DNA of 64,000 nt, taken from Nocardia brevicatena NBRC 12119 (GTDB taxonomy: Bacteria > Actinomycetota > Actinomycetes > Mycobacteriales > Mycobacteriaceae). Of this stretch, positions 6,540 through 14,397 are shown piece after piece. The notes beneath the pieces are model-generated. The model worked only from the letters and a program-made list of their open reading frames with translations, was not told the origin of the DNA and made no database searches. The stretch covers positions 186,001 through 250,000 of the forward strand of contig NZ_BAFU01000070.1 in NCBI RefSeq assembly GCF_000308495.1. The letters run 5' to 3'. The position numbers were made by a program, and so were the translations under genes. Every line of letters begins with the position of its first letter. Positions within the stretch are counted from its first letter, which is position 1.

Positions 6540-9394
6540 CCGAACGGTGGACCGAGAGCCAGGTGACCACGCTCGCGCCGGACGCGAGCTCGCTCACCGC
6601 CGCCCGCAGACTCGCCGGGCGGTGGTCGGACACCGGGTGGCGCGACGGTGCCCTGTGGGGGTTGTGCAAGGGCAGCGGGTCGCGTCCGTACCAGACGATC
6701 GTCGACCTGACCGGCCCGGCGTACCGCTGCTCGTGCCCGAGCCGCAAGTTTCCGTGCAAACACGCGCTGTCATTGTTGATGCGCTGGTCGGCGGGCGAGA
6801 TCGGCGAGGTGGCGCGACCGGCGGACTTCGCCGACGAATGGCTCCGGAGGCGGCCCGCGAAGACCGAGCACCCTTCCCACCGGGTGCCCCGCACCGCGAA
6901 CCCGGCCACCATCGAACAGCGGCGGAAGCGGGTCCGCGCGGGCCTGGAAGAACTCGATATCTGGCTCGCCGACCGGATACGCACCGGCCTGGCCGACACG
7001 GATCGCTCGTACGGCGCGTTCGAGGCCGTGGCCGCGCGCATGGTGGACGCCCAGGCGCCCGGTATCGCCGCCGCCCTGCGTCGCCTGCCCACGGCCGTGG
7101 TCGTCCGACCGGACTGGCCCGAGGTGGTGCTGGGCCGGTTCGCCCTACTGCATCTGCTCATCGCCGCGCATCGCCGGCTCGACGAACTGCCCGAACCGCT
7201 CGCGGCGAGCGTCCGTGGACATATCGGCTACCCCGTATCGGTCGACGCGGTGCTGCGGGAACCAGGGATACGCGACCACTGGCTGGCCGTGGGGGTCCGA
7301 ACGAGCGAGGAAGAAGGGCTGCACACCCGGCGGACCTGGTTGTACGGCCGTCGTACCGGTCGCTGGGGGCTGATACTCGAACACTCCTACGGCTCGCCCG
7401 CCTTTTCGGCGGAGGTGCCCCCGCTCGGCACCGCGACGGAGGCGCAACTCCACCACTATCCGGGAGCCGCGCCACTGCGCGCGGCGCTCGGCGAACGGCA
7501 CGGTACGCCGGAGACGGTCGGTGTGCCGCCCGAGGACCTCGTCCGGCACACCGTGGCGGCGGCACTGGACCGATATGCCGAGGCACTCGGCGCCGATCCC
7601 TGGCTGGATTCCTGGCCGGTACTGCTGCACGATGTGGTGCCCACGCGCACCGAGGACGGCTGGTACCTCGCCGAACCCGACGGCACGGCCCTGCCGGTGG
7701 ACCCCCTGGGGCAGCCGTGGCGGCTGCCCGCGGTATCCGGGGGGCATCCGGTCACCATCTGCGGCGAGTGGAACGGGCGATACCTGTCCCCGGTCTCCGT
7801 TCTGGCCGGGGGCGAGATCCACGATGTGGGCCCGGTGGCGAGTACGGCACCATCCGCTGCCGCCGCGGCCGAACTGGCGTCCGTCGCGCTGCTCGGCACC
7901 GCTCGCGGATCGGTCGGCGCCCAACGCCTCGCCGGGCCCGTCGCGACGGCCGCCGAGGCGTTGGGCGACCGCGAGGCGGCGGTCCGACTGCTCGAGACCA
8001 CCGCCCTGCAGAACGCGTTCGCCCGCGGAGGCGCCACGGCCTCGGCCGTCGAGCCGACCACCGATATCGCGGCCGAGGACCCGCGACCGACGCTGCCCCC
8101 TCCGGCCGCACAGCGTCTGGTGGGACTGCTGCGGCATGAGAAGGAGTATCTGCCGGAATGGTTCGTCGCGGCGGAACAGCACGGCTATCGCGCTCCCGAC
8201 CGGCTGTGCGGATATCTGCTCGACTATGCCCACACCGCCGGGGAACTGCGCGAATCCGCTCTGGGCCTGGCGGGTGCGCGGGGGCGCTGGCTGGCCGGAC
8301 AGTTCCCGGAATGGCAGGCGCTGGTCCGGCACGACACCACCGCCGACCCGACCGTCGACGACGACGGCTGGCGGCTCGGTCTGCCCGCCGAACGCCGAGG
8401 ATGGTTGGTCGCGGCCCGCCGCCGTGACCCCGATTTCGCGCGTTCGGTCCTGGAAGCGTCGTGGCCGCAGGAAACGGGCCGAGTGAAGGCCGAGCTCTTG
8501 GCCGTTCTCGGCGACGGGCTCTCCCGCGCCGACGAACCCCTCCTCGAACGGGCCCTGGACGACCGCCGGGCAGACGTACGCCGGACGGCCGCGGAACTGC
8601 TCGCCCGTCTTCCCGATTCGGGATACGCCCGACGGATGGCCGAACGCGCCGCATCCTGGATCGGTCGGTCGGGCGAACGCGCACCGGATGGGATCGTCAT
8701 CGATATCCCGGGAATCCTCGACGAGGAGACGATCCGGGACGGAATCACCGATCGCACCGAGGAATTCGGCTACCGCCGACACGGCGCGCCGGACATCCGG
8801 GCGGGACGACTGCGCCAACTGGTGGCCGCCCTCCCGCTCGACCATTGGAACGACCTGCTCGGCGGCCCGAGCGCCGCCATCGCGGCCGCTACCGACGACC
8901 GGATTCGGCAGCCGCTGTTCGACGGCTGGATGGACGCCGCCCTCGCCCGGCGCGATCCGGAGTGGGCGGCGGCGCTGTTCGACGCCGGTATGCCGTCCGA
9001 CCTGGCCGTGCTGCGGCGTCGCGAACTGTTCGCGCTGCTGCCCACCGACGAGCAGATCCGGCGGCTGTTACGGCTCGACGGTTCCTGGCTCTCCGAACTC
9101 GAGTCGCTGCTTCCCGCGGTGGCGCGGCCCTGGCCGCGGCAGTTGGCCAACCATCTGCTGTTGCTCCTGTTCGAACGGGCTCGCGCCGCCGAGCGTCGGC
9201 CGGGTGCCCGCGGCTCCTCCCCCGGCGCGCACCGCTCCCTGCTGCACACCGCCACACTTCACCTGCCCCCCGCCGCCGCGGCCGAGGCCGCCGCATTGGG
9301 CCGCCGCTGCCAGGACCCGGCCTGGGAAGCGGTTTTCGACCAACTCGCCCACGACCTCGAGCGCCGCTCGACGATGCTTCAGGAGTTGCAGTGA
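6536..9394 (+). CDS. SWIM zinc-finger protein (YehQ-like), first gene of MoxR/vWA operon
   Basis: 952-aa cytoplasmic protein. A SWIM zinc finger lies at the N-terminus with ligands Cys65, Cys67, Cys74 and His76 (C-x-C-x6-C-x-H), a fold that binds DNA or proteins. A long middle region has no recognised catalytic motif, and the C-terminal half (about 580-900) reads as helical, HEAT-like repeats. The start at 6536 fits the usual MTERW..V..LAPDA opening. The stop overlaps the next start as GTGA (9391-9394). Same-family SWIM proteins accompany MoxR, DUF5682 and vWA genes in other bacteria, for example E. coli yehQ with yehL/M/P (from memory). It is probably a recognition or scaffold subunit, which is inferred. 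Confidence 0.85.
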   Translation: MTERWTESQVTTLAPDASSLTAARRLAGRWSDTGWRDGALWGLCKGSGSRPYQTIVDLTGPAYRCSCPSRKFPCKHALSLLMRWSAGEIGEVARPADFADEWLRRRPAKTEHPSHRVPRTANPATIEQRRKRVRAGLEELDIWLADRIRTGLADTDRSYGAFEAVAARMVDAQAPGIAAALRRLPTAVVVRPDWPEVVLGRFALLHLLIAAHRRLDELPEPLAASVRGHIGYPVSVDAVLREPGIRDHWLAVGVRTSEEEGLHTRRTWLYGRRTGRWGLILEHSYGSPAFSAEVPPLGTATEAQLHHYPGAAPLRAALGERHGTPETVGVPPEDLVRHTVAAALDRYAEALGADPWLDSWPVLLHDVVPTRTEDGWYLAEPDGTALPVDPLGQPWRLPAVSGGHPVTICGEWNGRYLSPVSVLAGGEIHDVGPVASTAPSAAAAAELASVALLGTARGSVGAQRLAGPVATAAEALGDREAAVRLLETTALQNAFARGGATASAVEPTTDIAAEDPRPTLPPPAAQRLVGLLRHEKEYLPEWFVAAEQHGYRAPDRLCGYLLDYAHTAGELRESALGLAGARGRWLAGQFPEWQALVRHDTTADPTVDDDGWRLGLPAERRGWLVAARRRDPDFARSVLEASWPQETGRVKAELLAVLGDGLSRADEPLLERALDDRRADVRRTAAELLARLPDSGYARRMAERAASWIGRSGERAPDGIVIDIPGILDEETIRDGITDRTEEFGYRRHGAPDIRAGRLRQLVAALPLDHWNDLLGGPSAAIAAATDDRIRQPLFDGWMDAALARRDPEWAAALFDAGMPSDLAVLRRRELFALLPTDEQIRRLLRLDGSWLSELESLLPAVARPWPRQLANHLLLLLFERARAAERRPGARGSSPGAHRSLLHTATLHLPPAAAAEAAALGRRCQDPAWEAVFDQLAHDLERRSTMLQELQ

Positions 9395-10506
9395 CCACCG
9401 CCGAACCGCCGACCGAGACCACCGCGCCGCAGCTGCTGCGTCCCCACGCCGAACAGGCGTTCGCCGAGGAACTGCGGGCACTGGCCGCCGTCGACGATCG
9501 GCCCCGGCCCCCATCCTGGCGGCTGTCGCCGTGGGCGGTGGTGACCTACCTGCTCGGGGGCACGCTGTCCGATGGCACTGTGATCACCCCCAAATACGTC
9601 GGGCCGCGCCGGCTGATGGAGGTCGCGGTGGCCACCTTGGCGACCGACCGCGCGCTGCTGCTGATCGGTGTGCCCGGCACGGCCAAGACCTGGGTGTCGG
9701 AACATCTCACGGCCGCCATCAGCGGCGCGTCCACCCTGCTGGTACAGGGCACCTCCGGTACCGCGGAGGAGGCGATCCGATACGGCTGGAACTACGCACG
9801 GCTGTTGGCGGAAGGCCCCAGCGACGGCGCGCTGGTGCCTTCGCCGGTGATGACCGCCATGCGCACCGGTGCGATCGCCCGTATCGAAGAACTCACCCGT
9901 ATCCCCTCCGATGTGCAGGACGCGCTGATCACGGTGCTGTCGGAGAAAACACTGCCCGTCCCCGAACTCGGTATGGAGGTCCAGGCCGCCAAGGGGTTCA
10001 ATGTGATCGCCACCGCCAACGACCGCGACCGCGGTGTCAACGAACTGTCCTCCGCGCTGCGGCGACGGTTCAATACCGTCGTGCTGCCGCTGCCGGCGAA
10101 CGAGACGGAAGAGGTCGAGATCGTCACCCGCCGCGTGGCGCAACTGGGTACGGCGCTGGAACTGCCCGAGGTCCCCGCGGCCGCCGAGGAGGTTCGGCGC
10201 GTGGTGCGGATCTTCCGGGAACTGCGCTCCGGGGTCACCGCCGACGGCCGCACCAAACTCAAATCGCCGTCCGGCACCCTCTCCACGGCCGAGGCCATTT
10301 CGGTGATCACCAGTGGTCTCGCGCTCTCGGCGCATTTCGGTGACGGTGTGCTGCGGGCCTCCGATGTGGCGGGCGCGGTCGTGGGCTCGGTGATCAGGGA
10401 TCCGGTCGCCGATTCGGTGGTGTGGACCGAATACCTGGAAGCGGTGGTGCGGGAACGCCACGAATGGTCCGATTTCTACCGAGCCTGCCGGGAGATCATG
10501 GGATGA
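9391..10506 (+). CDS. MoxR-type AAA+ ATPase (YehL-like)
   Basis: 371-aa AAA+ ATPase. Walker A is GVPGTAKT at 93-100 (Lys99). The Walker B strand reads ARIEE at about 163-167, with Glu in place of the usual Asp, as I recall for this MoxR branch. The sensor-1 region is VIATANDRD, followed by the arginine-rich SSALRRRFN. MoxR ATPases work with vWA partners as chaperone-like remodelling machines that insert cofactors or activate partners. GTG at 9391 overlaps the SWIM stop, and its own TGA overlaps the DUF5682 ATG (ATGA, 10503-10506). Such strict coupling suggests fixed subunit stoichiometry. Confidence 0.92.
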   Translation: MTTAEPPTETTAPQLLRPHAEQAFAEELRALAAVDDRPRPPSWRLSPWAVVTYLLGGTLSDGTVITPKYVGPRRLMEVAVATLATDRALLLIGVPGTAKTWVSEHLTAAISGASTLLVQGTSGTAEEAIRYGWNYARLLAEGPSDGALVPSPVMTAMRTGAIARIEELTRIPSDVQDALITVLSEKTLPVPELGMEVQAAKGFNVIATANDRDRGVNELSSALRRRFNTVVLPLPANETEEVEIVTRRVAQLGTALELPEVPAAAEEVRRVVRIFRELRSGVTADGRTKLKSPSGTLSTAEAISVITSGLALSAHFGDGVLRASDVAGAVVGSVIRDPVADSVVWTEYLEAVVRERHEWSDFYRACREIMG

Positions 10507-12971
10507 GCCTCGCCGCGGATCGGCACGACCGGTCACCAGCCCGCCCCCGCGATACGCACGACCGACGTGACGGCGAGGATACGAAGGACCCGCGCGACCG
10601 GCGCGAACGCGGAGTTGCGCGGAACGCGGACGGCCGAAACGCAGGTGAAGACGCGCTCGGGTGGCCCACCGGCCGCACGTCCGGCGAGACTCGGGTATTC
10701 GGAATCCGGCATCACGGTCCGGGTTCGGCCCGGTCACTGCGTCTGGCTCTCGAGGAGTTCCGGCCGGACACCATCCTGATCGAGGGTCCCGCCGACGCCG
10801 ACCCGCTGGTCGCGTATGTGTCCGCCGATGGAATGTCACCGCCGGTCGCCTTGCTGGCCTACAACCCCGCTACCCCGTCCCGGGCCGCGTTCTGGCCGTA
10901 TGCGGTGTTCTCCCCGGAATGGCAGGCCCTGCAGTATGCCGTCGAGCAGGAGGTCCCGGTGCGATTCTGCGATCTGCCCGCCGGGATCGCGCTGGCCGTC
11001 GACGACGAGCCCGCACGACGCGACGCCCTGGCCGATCTGGCCGCGGCCGCCGGTTACGACGATGCCGAACGCTGGTGGGACGCGGTGGTCGAATCGAGTA
11101 GCGATACCGCCACTTTCGAGGCCATCACCGAGGCCATGAGCGCCCTGCGCGAGGCGGCGACCGCCGAAACCGATCCAACCGATGCGGGAGTCACCACCGA
11201 TAACGCGGTAGGTGTTGCCGTGGAACACAACGGCGATACCCGCGATGCGGCACCGAAACCCGCCGAAACACCCCCACCGGTCGTGGATGCGCACACGCTG
11301 CGCCGCGAGGCGTATATGCGCCAGGTGCTGCGAAAGGCCTTGAAAGAAGGCGCAGAACGGGTCGCCGTGGTGTGCGGGGCCTGGCATGCGCCCGCCCTGT
11401 CGGGGCCACTCGGGCCCGCGACGGCCGATGGCCGGCTGCTGAAGGGGCTGCCGAAGATCAAGGCCACACTGACCTGGGTGCCATGGACGCATTCCCGGCT
11501 GGCGACCGCGTCCGGGTACGGCGCCGGCGTAGCCTCCCCCGGCTGGTACCACCATCTGTTCACCGCGACCGAGCGGCCGATCGCGGCCTGGCTGACCAAG
11601 GTGGCGGGTGCGCTGCGAGCACACGATCTGCCGGTGTCCAGCGCCCATATCATCGAGGCGATCCGGCTCGCGGACACCCTCGCAACCCTGCGCGGACGGC
11701 CGCTGGCCGGATTGTCGGAGGTCACCGAGGCCACCCGCGCCGTCCTGTGCGAGGGTGACGAGACCATGCTGCGCCTCATCGACGAGGAGCTGGTGGTCGG
11801 CGAAGCGTTGGGCACGGTCCCGCTGGACACCCCGACGGTCGCGCTGGACGCGGACCTGCGTGCCCGGATCCGTTCGCTGCGAATGAAACAGCAGGCCCTG
11901 ATGAAAACAGTGGAACTGGACCTGCGCGCCGAACGCGATATCGCGAAATCCCACCTGCTGCACCGCTTACGTCTGCTCGGCATCGACTGGGGCACCCGCA
12001 CGGCGAGCGAAACCAGATCCACCGGCACCTTCCGGGAGACCTGGGCGCTCGAATGGCGCCCCGAACTCGCCGTCGCGGTTATCGAAGCCGCCCGATGGGG
12101 CACTACCGTGCAGAGCGCAGCCGAGGCCAAGGTCCTGGACACCGCCGAGCGCGCCGACAGCGGTGTCGGCGAACTCACCGACGCGTTGGAGCAGGCGCTG
12201 TCGGCCGATCTCCCCGGCGCCACCGAAGGGCTGATCGACCGGCTGGGCTCCGCCGTGGCACTCGACCACGATGTCACCCACCTGTTGCGGGCACTACCCG
12301 CCCTGGTCCGTACCCTGCGGTACGGCGACGTGCGCGGCACCGATACCGCGACCCTGGCCCGGGTCGCCGACAGCATGCTGGTACGGATCTGCGCCGGGCT
12401 ACCGGCGGCGGTCACCGGGCTGGGCGCCGAAATGGCGCTGGAGCTGCGTGCCCTGCTCGATACCGCCCATACCGCCATCCACACCCGGGACGACGCCCGG
12501 GCGACCGAGAGGTGGCTGGGCGCGCTCGACCGATTGGCCGACCGCGAGGATGTGCACGGTGTGCTGGTCGGCCGGGTGGTCCGGCTACTGGCCGATACCG
12601 GGCGTATCGATACCGACGAGGCCGCCCGCCGACTTTCGGCGGCGCTGTCCATCGGCAATACCGCCGCGGAGAAGGCAGCGTGGGTCGATGGTTTCGTCGG
12701 CGGCCGGGGTCTGGTGCTGGTGCACGACCGGGCCCTGCTGCGACTCATCGACGACTGGCTCACGGGTTTGACCGACGAGCAGTTCCTCGAGGTCCTGCCG
12801 CTGCTGCGTCGCACCTTCGGCGCCTTCGAATCGGGCGAACGCCGCGCCATAGGCCAGGCGGTCCGCGACGGTGGTCCGGCGCCGGCGAGCGAGACCACGA
12901 CCGATATCGACCCGCGACGCGGCGCACAGACCATGCGCATCGTCGCCGAGATCCTGGGGGTCCCGGCGTGA
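10503..12971 (+). CDS. DUF5682 family protein (YehM-like), possible TraB/TIKI-type N-terminal domain
   Basis: 822-aa protein of a family that travels with MoxR, vWA and SWIM proteins. After a charged, Arg/Asp-rich, probably disordered N-terminus (residues 1-60) comes G67-IRHH-GPGSARS, then DTILIEGP with Glu94, REAYMRQVLRK near 270, and VVCGAWH with His295. The order GxxH...E...R...G-x-x-H resembles the TraB/TIKI/ChaN superfamily. That similarity is my reading of motifs, not a search result. Residues 400-822 are mostly helical. The start overlaps moxR (ATGA) and the stop overlaps the following small ORF (GTGA). Confidence 0.82.
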   Translation: MSLAADRHDRSPARPRDTHDRRDGEDTKDPRDRRERGVARNADGRNAGEDALGWPTGRTSGETRVFGIRHHGPGSARSLRLALEEFRPDTILIEGPADADPLVAYVSADGMSPPVALLAYNPATPSRAAFWPYAVFSPEWQALQYAVEQEVPVRFCDLPAGIALAVDDEPARRDALADLAAAAGYDDAERWWDAVVESSSDTATFEAITEAMSALREAATAETDPTDAGVTTDNAVGVAVEHNGDTRDAAPKPAETPPPVVDAHTLRREAYMRQVLRKALKEGAERVAVVCGAWHAPALSGPLGPATADGRLLKGLPKIKATLTWVPWTHSRLATASGYGAGVASPGWYHHLFTATERPIAAWLTKVAGALRAHDLPVSSAHIIEAIRLADTLATLRGRPLAGLSEVTEATRAVLCEGDETMLRLIDEELVVGEALGTVPLDTPTVALDADLRARIRSLRMKQQALMKTVELDLRAERDIAKSHLLHRLRLLGIDWGTRTASETRSTGTFRETWALEWRPELAVAVIEAARWGTTVQSAAEAKVLDTAERADSGVGELTDALEQALSADLPGATEGLIDRLGSAVALDHDVTHLLRALPALVRTLRYGDVRGTDTATLARVADSMLVRICAGLPAAVTGLGAEMALELRALLDTAHTAIHTRDDARATERWLGALDRLADREDVHGVLVGRVVRLLADTGRIDTDEAARRLSAALSIGNTAAEKAAWVDGFVGGRGLVLVHDRALLRLIDDWLTGLTDEQFLEVLPLLRRTFGAFESGERRAIGQAVRDGGPAPASETTTDIDPRRGAQTMRIVAEILGVPA

Positions 12972-13192
12972 GCGGTCAGGGCCCGGAGGGGGCAGCGCAG
13001 CGTAACCACACAGGGCGCCCGCACACACCGAATGGACACAGCATGAGCGGTCGGTACCCGGAGGAGGCGGCACAACGCAACCACACAAGGCGCCCGTGCA
13101 CGCCCGACCGACGCGGTACGAGCGGTCGATGCCGGAGCGGGCACCACGGTGACATCCGAACCTCCGCGTCCGGCAAAGGGAGCCCGGCATGA
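12968..13192 (+). CDS. Small 74-aa ORF of three 25-residue repeats, coupled at both ends
   Basis: The 217-base gap between the DUF5682 and vWA genes is fully open. GTG at 12968 overlaps the DUF5682 stop (GTGA), and the TGA at 13190-13192 overlaps the vWA ATG (ATGA). The protein has three units with an exact 25-residue (75-base) period: V-SGQGPEGAAQRNHTGRPHTP, then M-SGRYPEEAAQRNHTRRPCTP, then a diverged T-SGRC unit. It is basic with no hydrophobic core, so disorder is likely. I recognise no family. It could be a translated linker peptide, or a non-coding tandem duplication that happens to be open. The double overlap favours translation. Confidence 0.5.
   Translation: MSGQGPEGAAQRNHTGRPHTPNGHSMSGRYPEEAAQRNHTRRPCTPDRRGTSGRCRSGHHGDIRTSASGKGSPA
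12972..13119 (+). repeat. 75-bp imperfect tandem repeat (about 2.5 copies)
   Basis: Copy 1 begins GAGCGGTCAGGGCCCGG at 12971-12972, copy 2 begins GAGCGGTCGGTACCCGG 75 bases later, and a partial third begins GAGCGGTCG another 75 bases on. The shared core includes AACCACACA followed by GGCGCCCG. The period is a multiple of three, so the reading frame is kept through all copies. Confidence 0.75.
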
Positions 13193-14376
13193 ACTCCGAC
13201 ACCTCCATTGCTCGCGAGATATCGCCCGGGGGCGCCGATCCGCGTTCCCGACGTTGGCGGCTGGTATTGGGAACTGCCGCCGAATCCGCTCTCGGTGGAC
13301 TCGACGGCTCCGACGACACCGCCATCGACCGGGCACTGGCGGCCGTCTACGACAGCGACGACCGCGAATCGGGTCGGGCGCGCCGTTCCGGCGGCCTGGA
13401 GGGGTCGGCACCCAAGGTCGCCCGCTGGCTCGGTGATATCCGCACCTACTTCCCGTCGGCCGTGGTGGAGGTGATGCAGCGTGATGCCGTGGAGCGGCTC
13501 GGACTGACCCAACTCCTGCTGGAGCCGGAGTTGATGGAGGCGGTGGAGCCCGATGTCCATCTGGTCGGCACCCTGTTGAGCCTGAACCGGGTGATCCCGG
13601 AGACCACGAAATCGACCGCCCGGGCGGTGGTCGCCAGGGTGGTGCGTGAAATCGAGGAACGTATCGCCGCGCGCACGGTTACCGCGGTGAACGGCGCATT
13701 GAACCGGTCGGCCCGGACCTCCCGCCCCCGCCCCCGCGATATCGACTTCGACCGCACCATTCGCCGAAATCTCGCCAACTACCTCCCGGAGCAGCGCACC
13801 GTTATCGCCGAACACCTGGTCGGGTACGGTCGCCGCGGCCGGGCGGTGCAGCGTGACGTGATCATGGCGATCGACCAGTCCGGGTCCATGGCCGCGAGCG
13901 TGGTGTACGCGTCGGTGTTCGGGGCGGTGCTGGCGTCCATGCGGTCGCTGCGCACCTCACTGGTGGTCTTCGACACCGAGGTCGTCGACCTGTCCGAATA
14001 CCTGTCCGATCCGGTGGACGTGCTGTTCGGTACCCAACTCGGCGGCGGGACCGATATCAATCGCGCCATCGCCTACTGTCAGTCGCTGGTCGCCCGCCCG
14101 GACGACACCCTGTTCTTCCTCATCTCCGACCTGTACGAGGGCGGAATCCGCGCGGAGATGCTGCGGCGGGTCAATGCCCTCACCGAATCCGGCGTACAGG
14201 TGGTGGTCCTGCTCGCCCTCTCCGATGACGGCGCCCCCGCCTATGACCACGACAATGCCGCGGCCCTGGCCGCCCTCGACGTCCCGGCCTTCGCCTGCAC
14301 CCCGGACCTGTTCCCCGACCTTCTCGCCCGGGCACTGGCCCGCGCGGACCTGCGGTCCCTGCTACCGCCGGCCTAG
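13189..14376 (+). CDS. vWA domain protein, CoxE-like (YehP-like)
   Basis: 395-aa partner of the MoxR ATPase. The C-terminal half is a von Willebrand A domain with an intact metal-ion-dependent adhesion site: Asp229-x-Ser231-x-Ser233 (DQSGS), Thr288 in GGGTDI, and Asp314 in FLISDLYEGG. The N-terminal half (1-200) is helical, with PKVARWLGDIRTYFP and RPRPRDIDFDRTIRRNL, typical of the CoxE-like group. ATG at 13189 overlaps the stop of the repeat ORF. The stop at 14376 faces the ABC permease gene 21 bases away. It probably docks a client through the metal site while the MoxR ATPase remodels it, which is inferred from the family. Confidence 0.9.
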   Translation: MNSDTSIAREISPGGADPRSRRWRLVLGTAAESALGGLDGSDDTAIDRALAAVYDSDDRESGRARRSGGLEGSAPKVARWLGDIRTYFPSAVVEVMQRDAVERLGLTQLLLEPELMEAVEPDVHLVGTLLSLNRVIPETTKSTARAVVARVVREIEERIAARTVTAVNGALNRSARTSRPRPRDIDFDRTIRRNLANYLPEQRTVIAEHLVGYGRRGRAVQRDVIMAIDQSGSMAASVVYASVFGAVLASMRSLRTSLVVFDTEVVDLSEYLSDPVDVLFGTQLGGGTDINRAIAYCQSLVARPDDTLFFLISDLYEGGIRAEMLRRVNALTESGVQVVVLLALSDDGAPAYDHDNAAALAALDVPAFACTPDLFPDLLARALARADLRSLLPPA

Positions 14377-14397
14377 GTTGCGCGGACGGTTTTCGGG

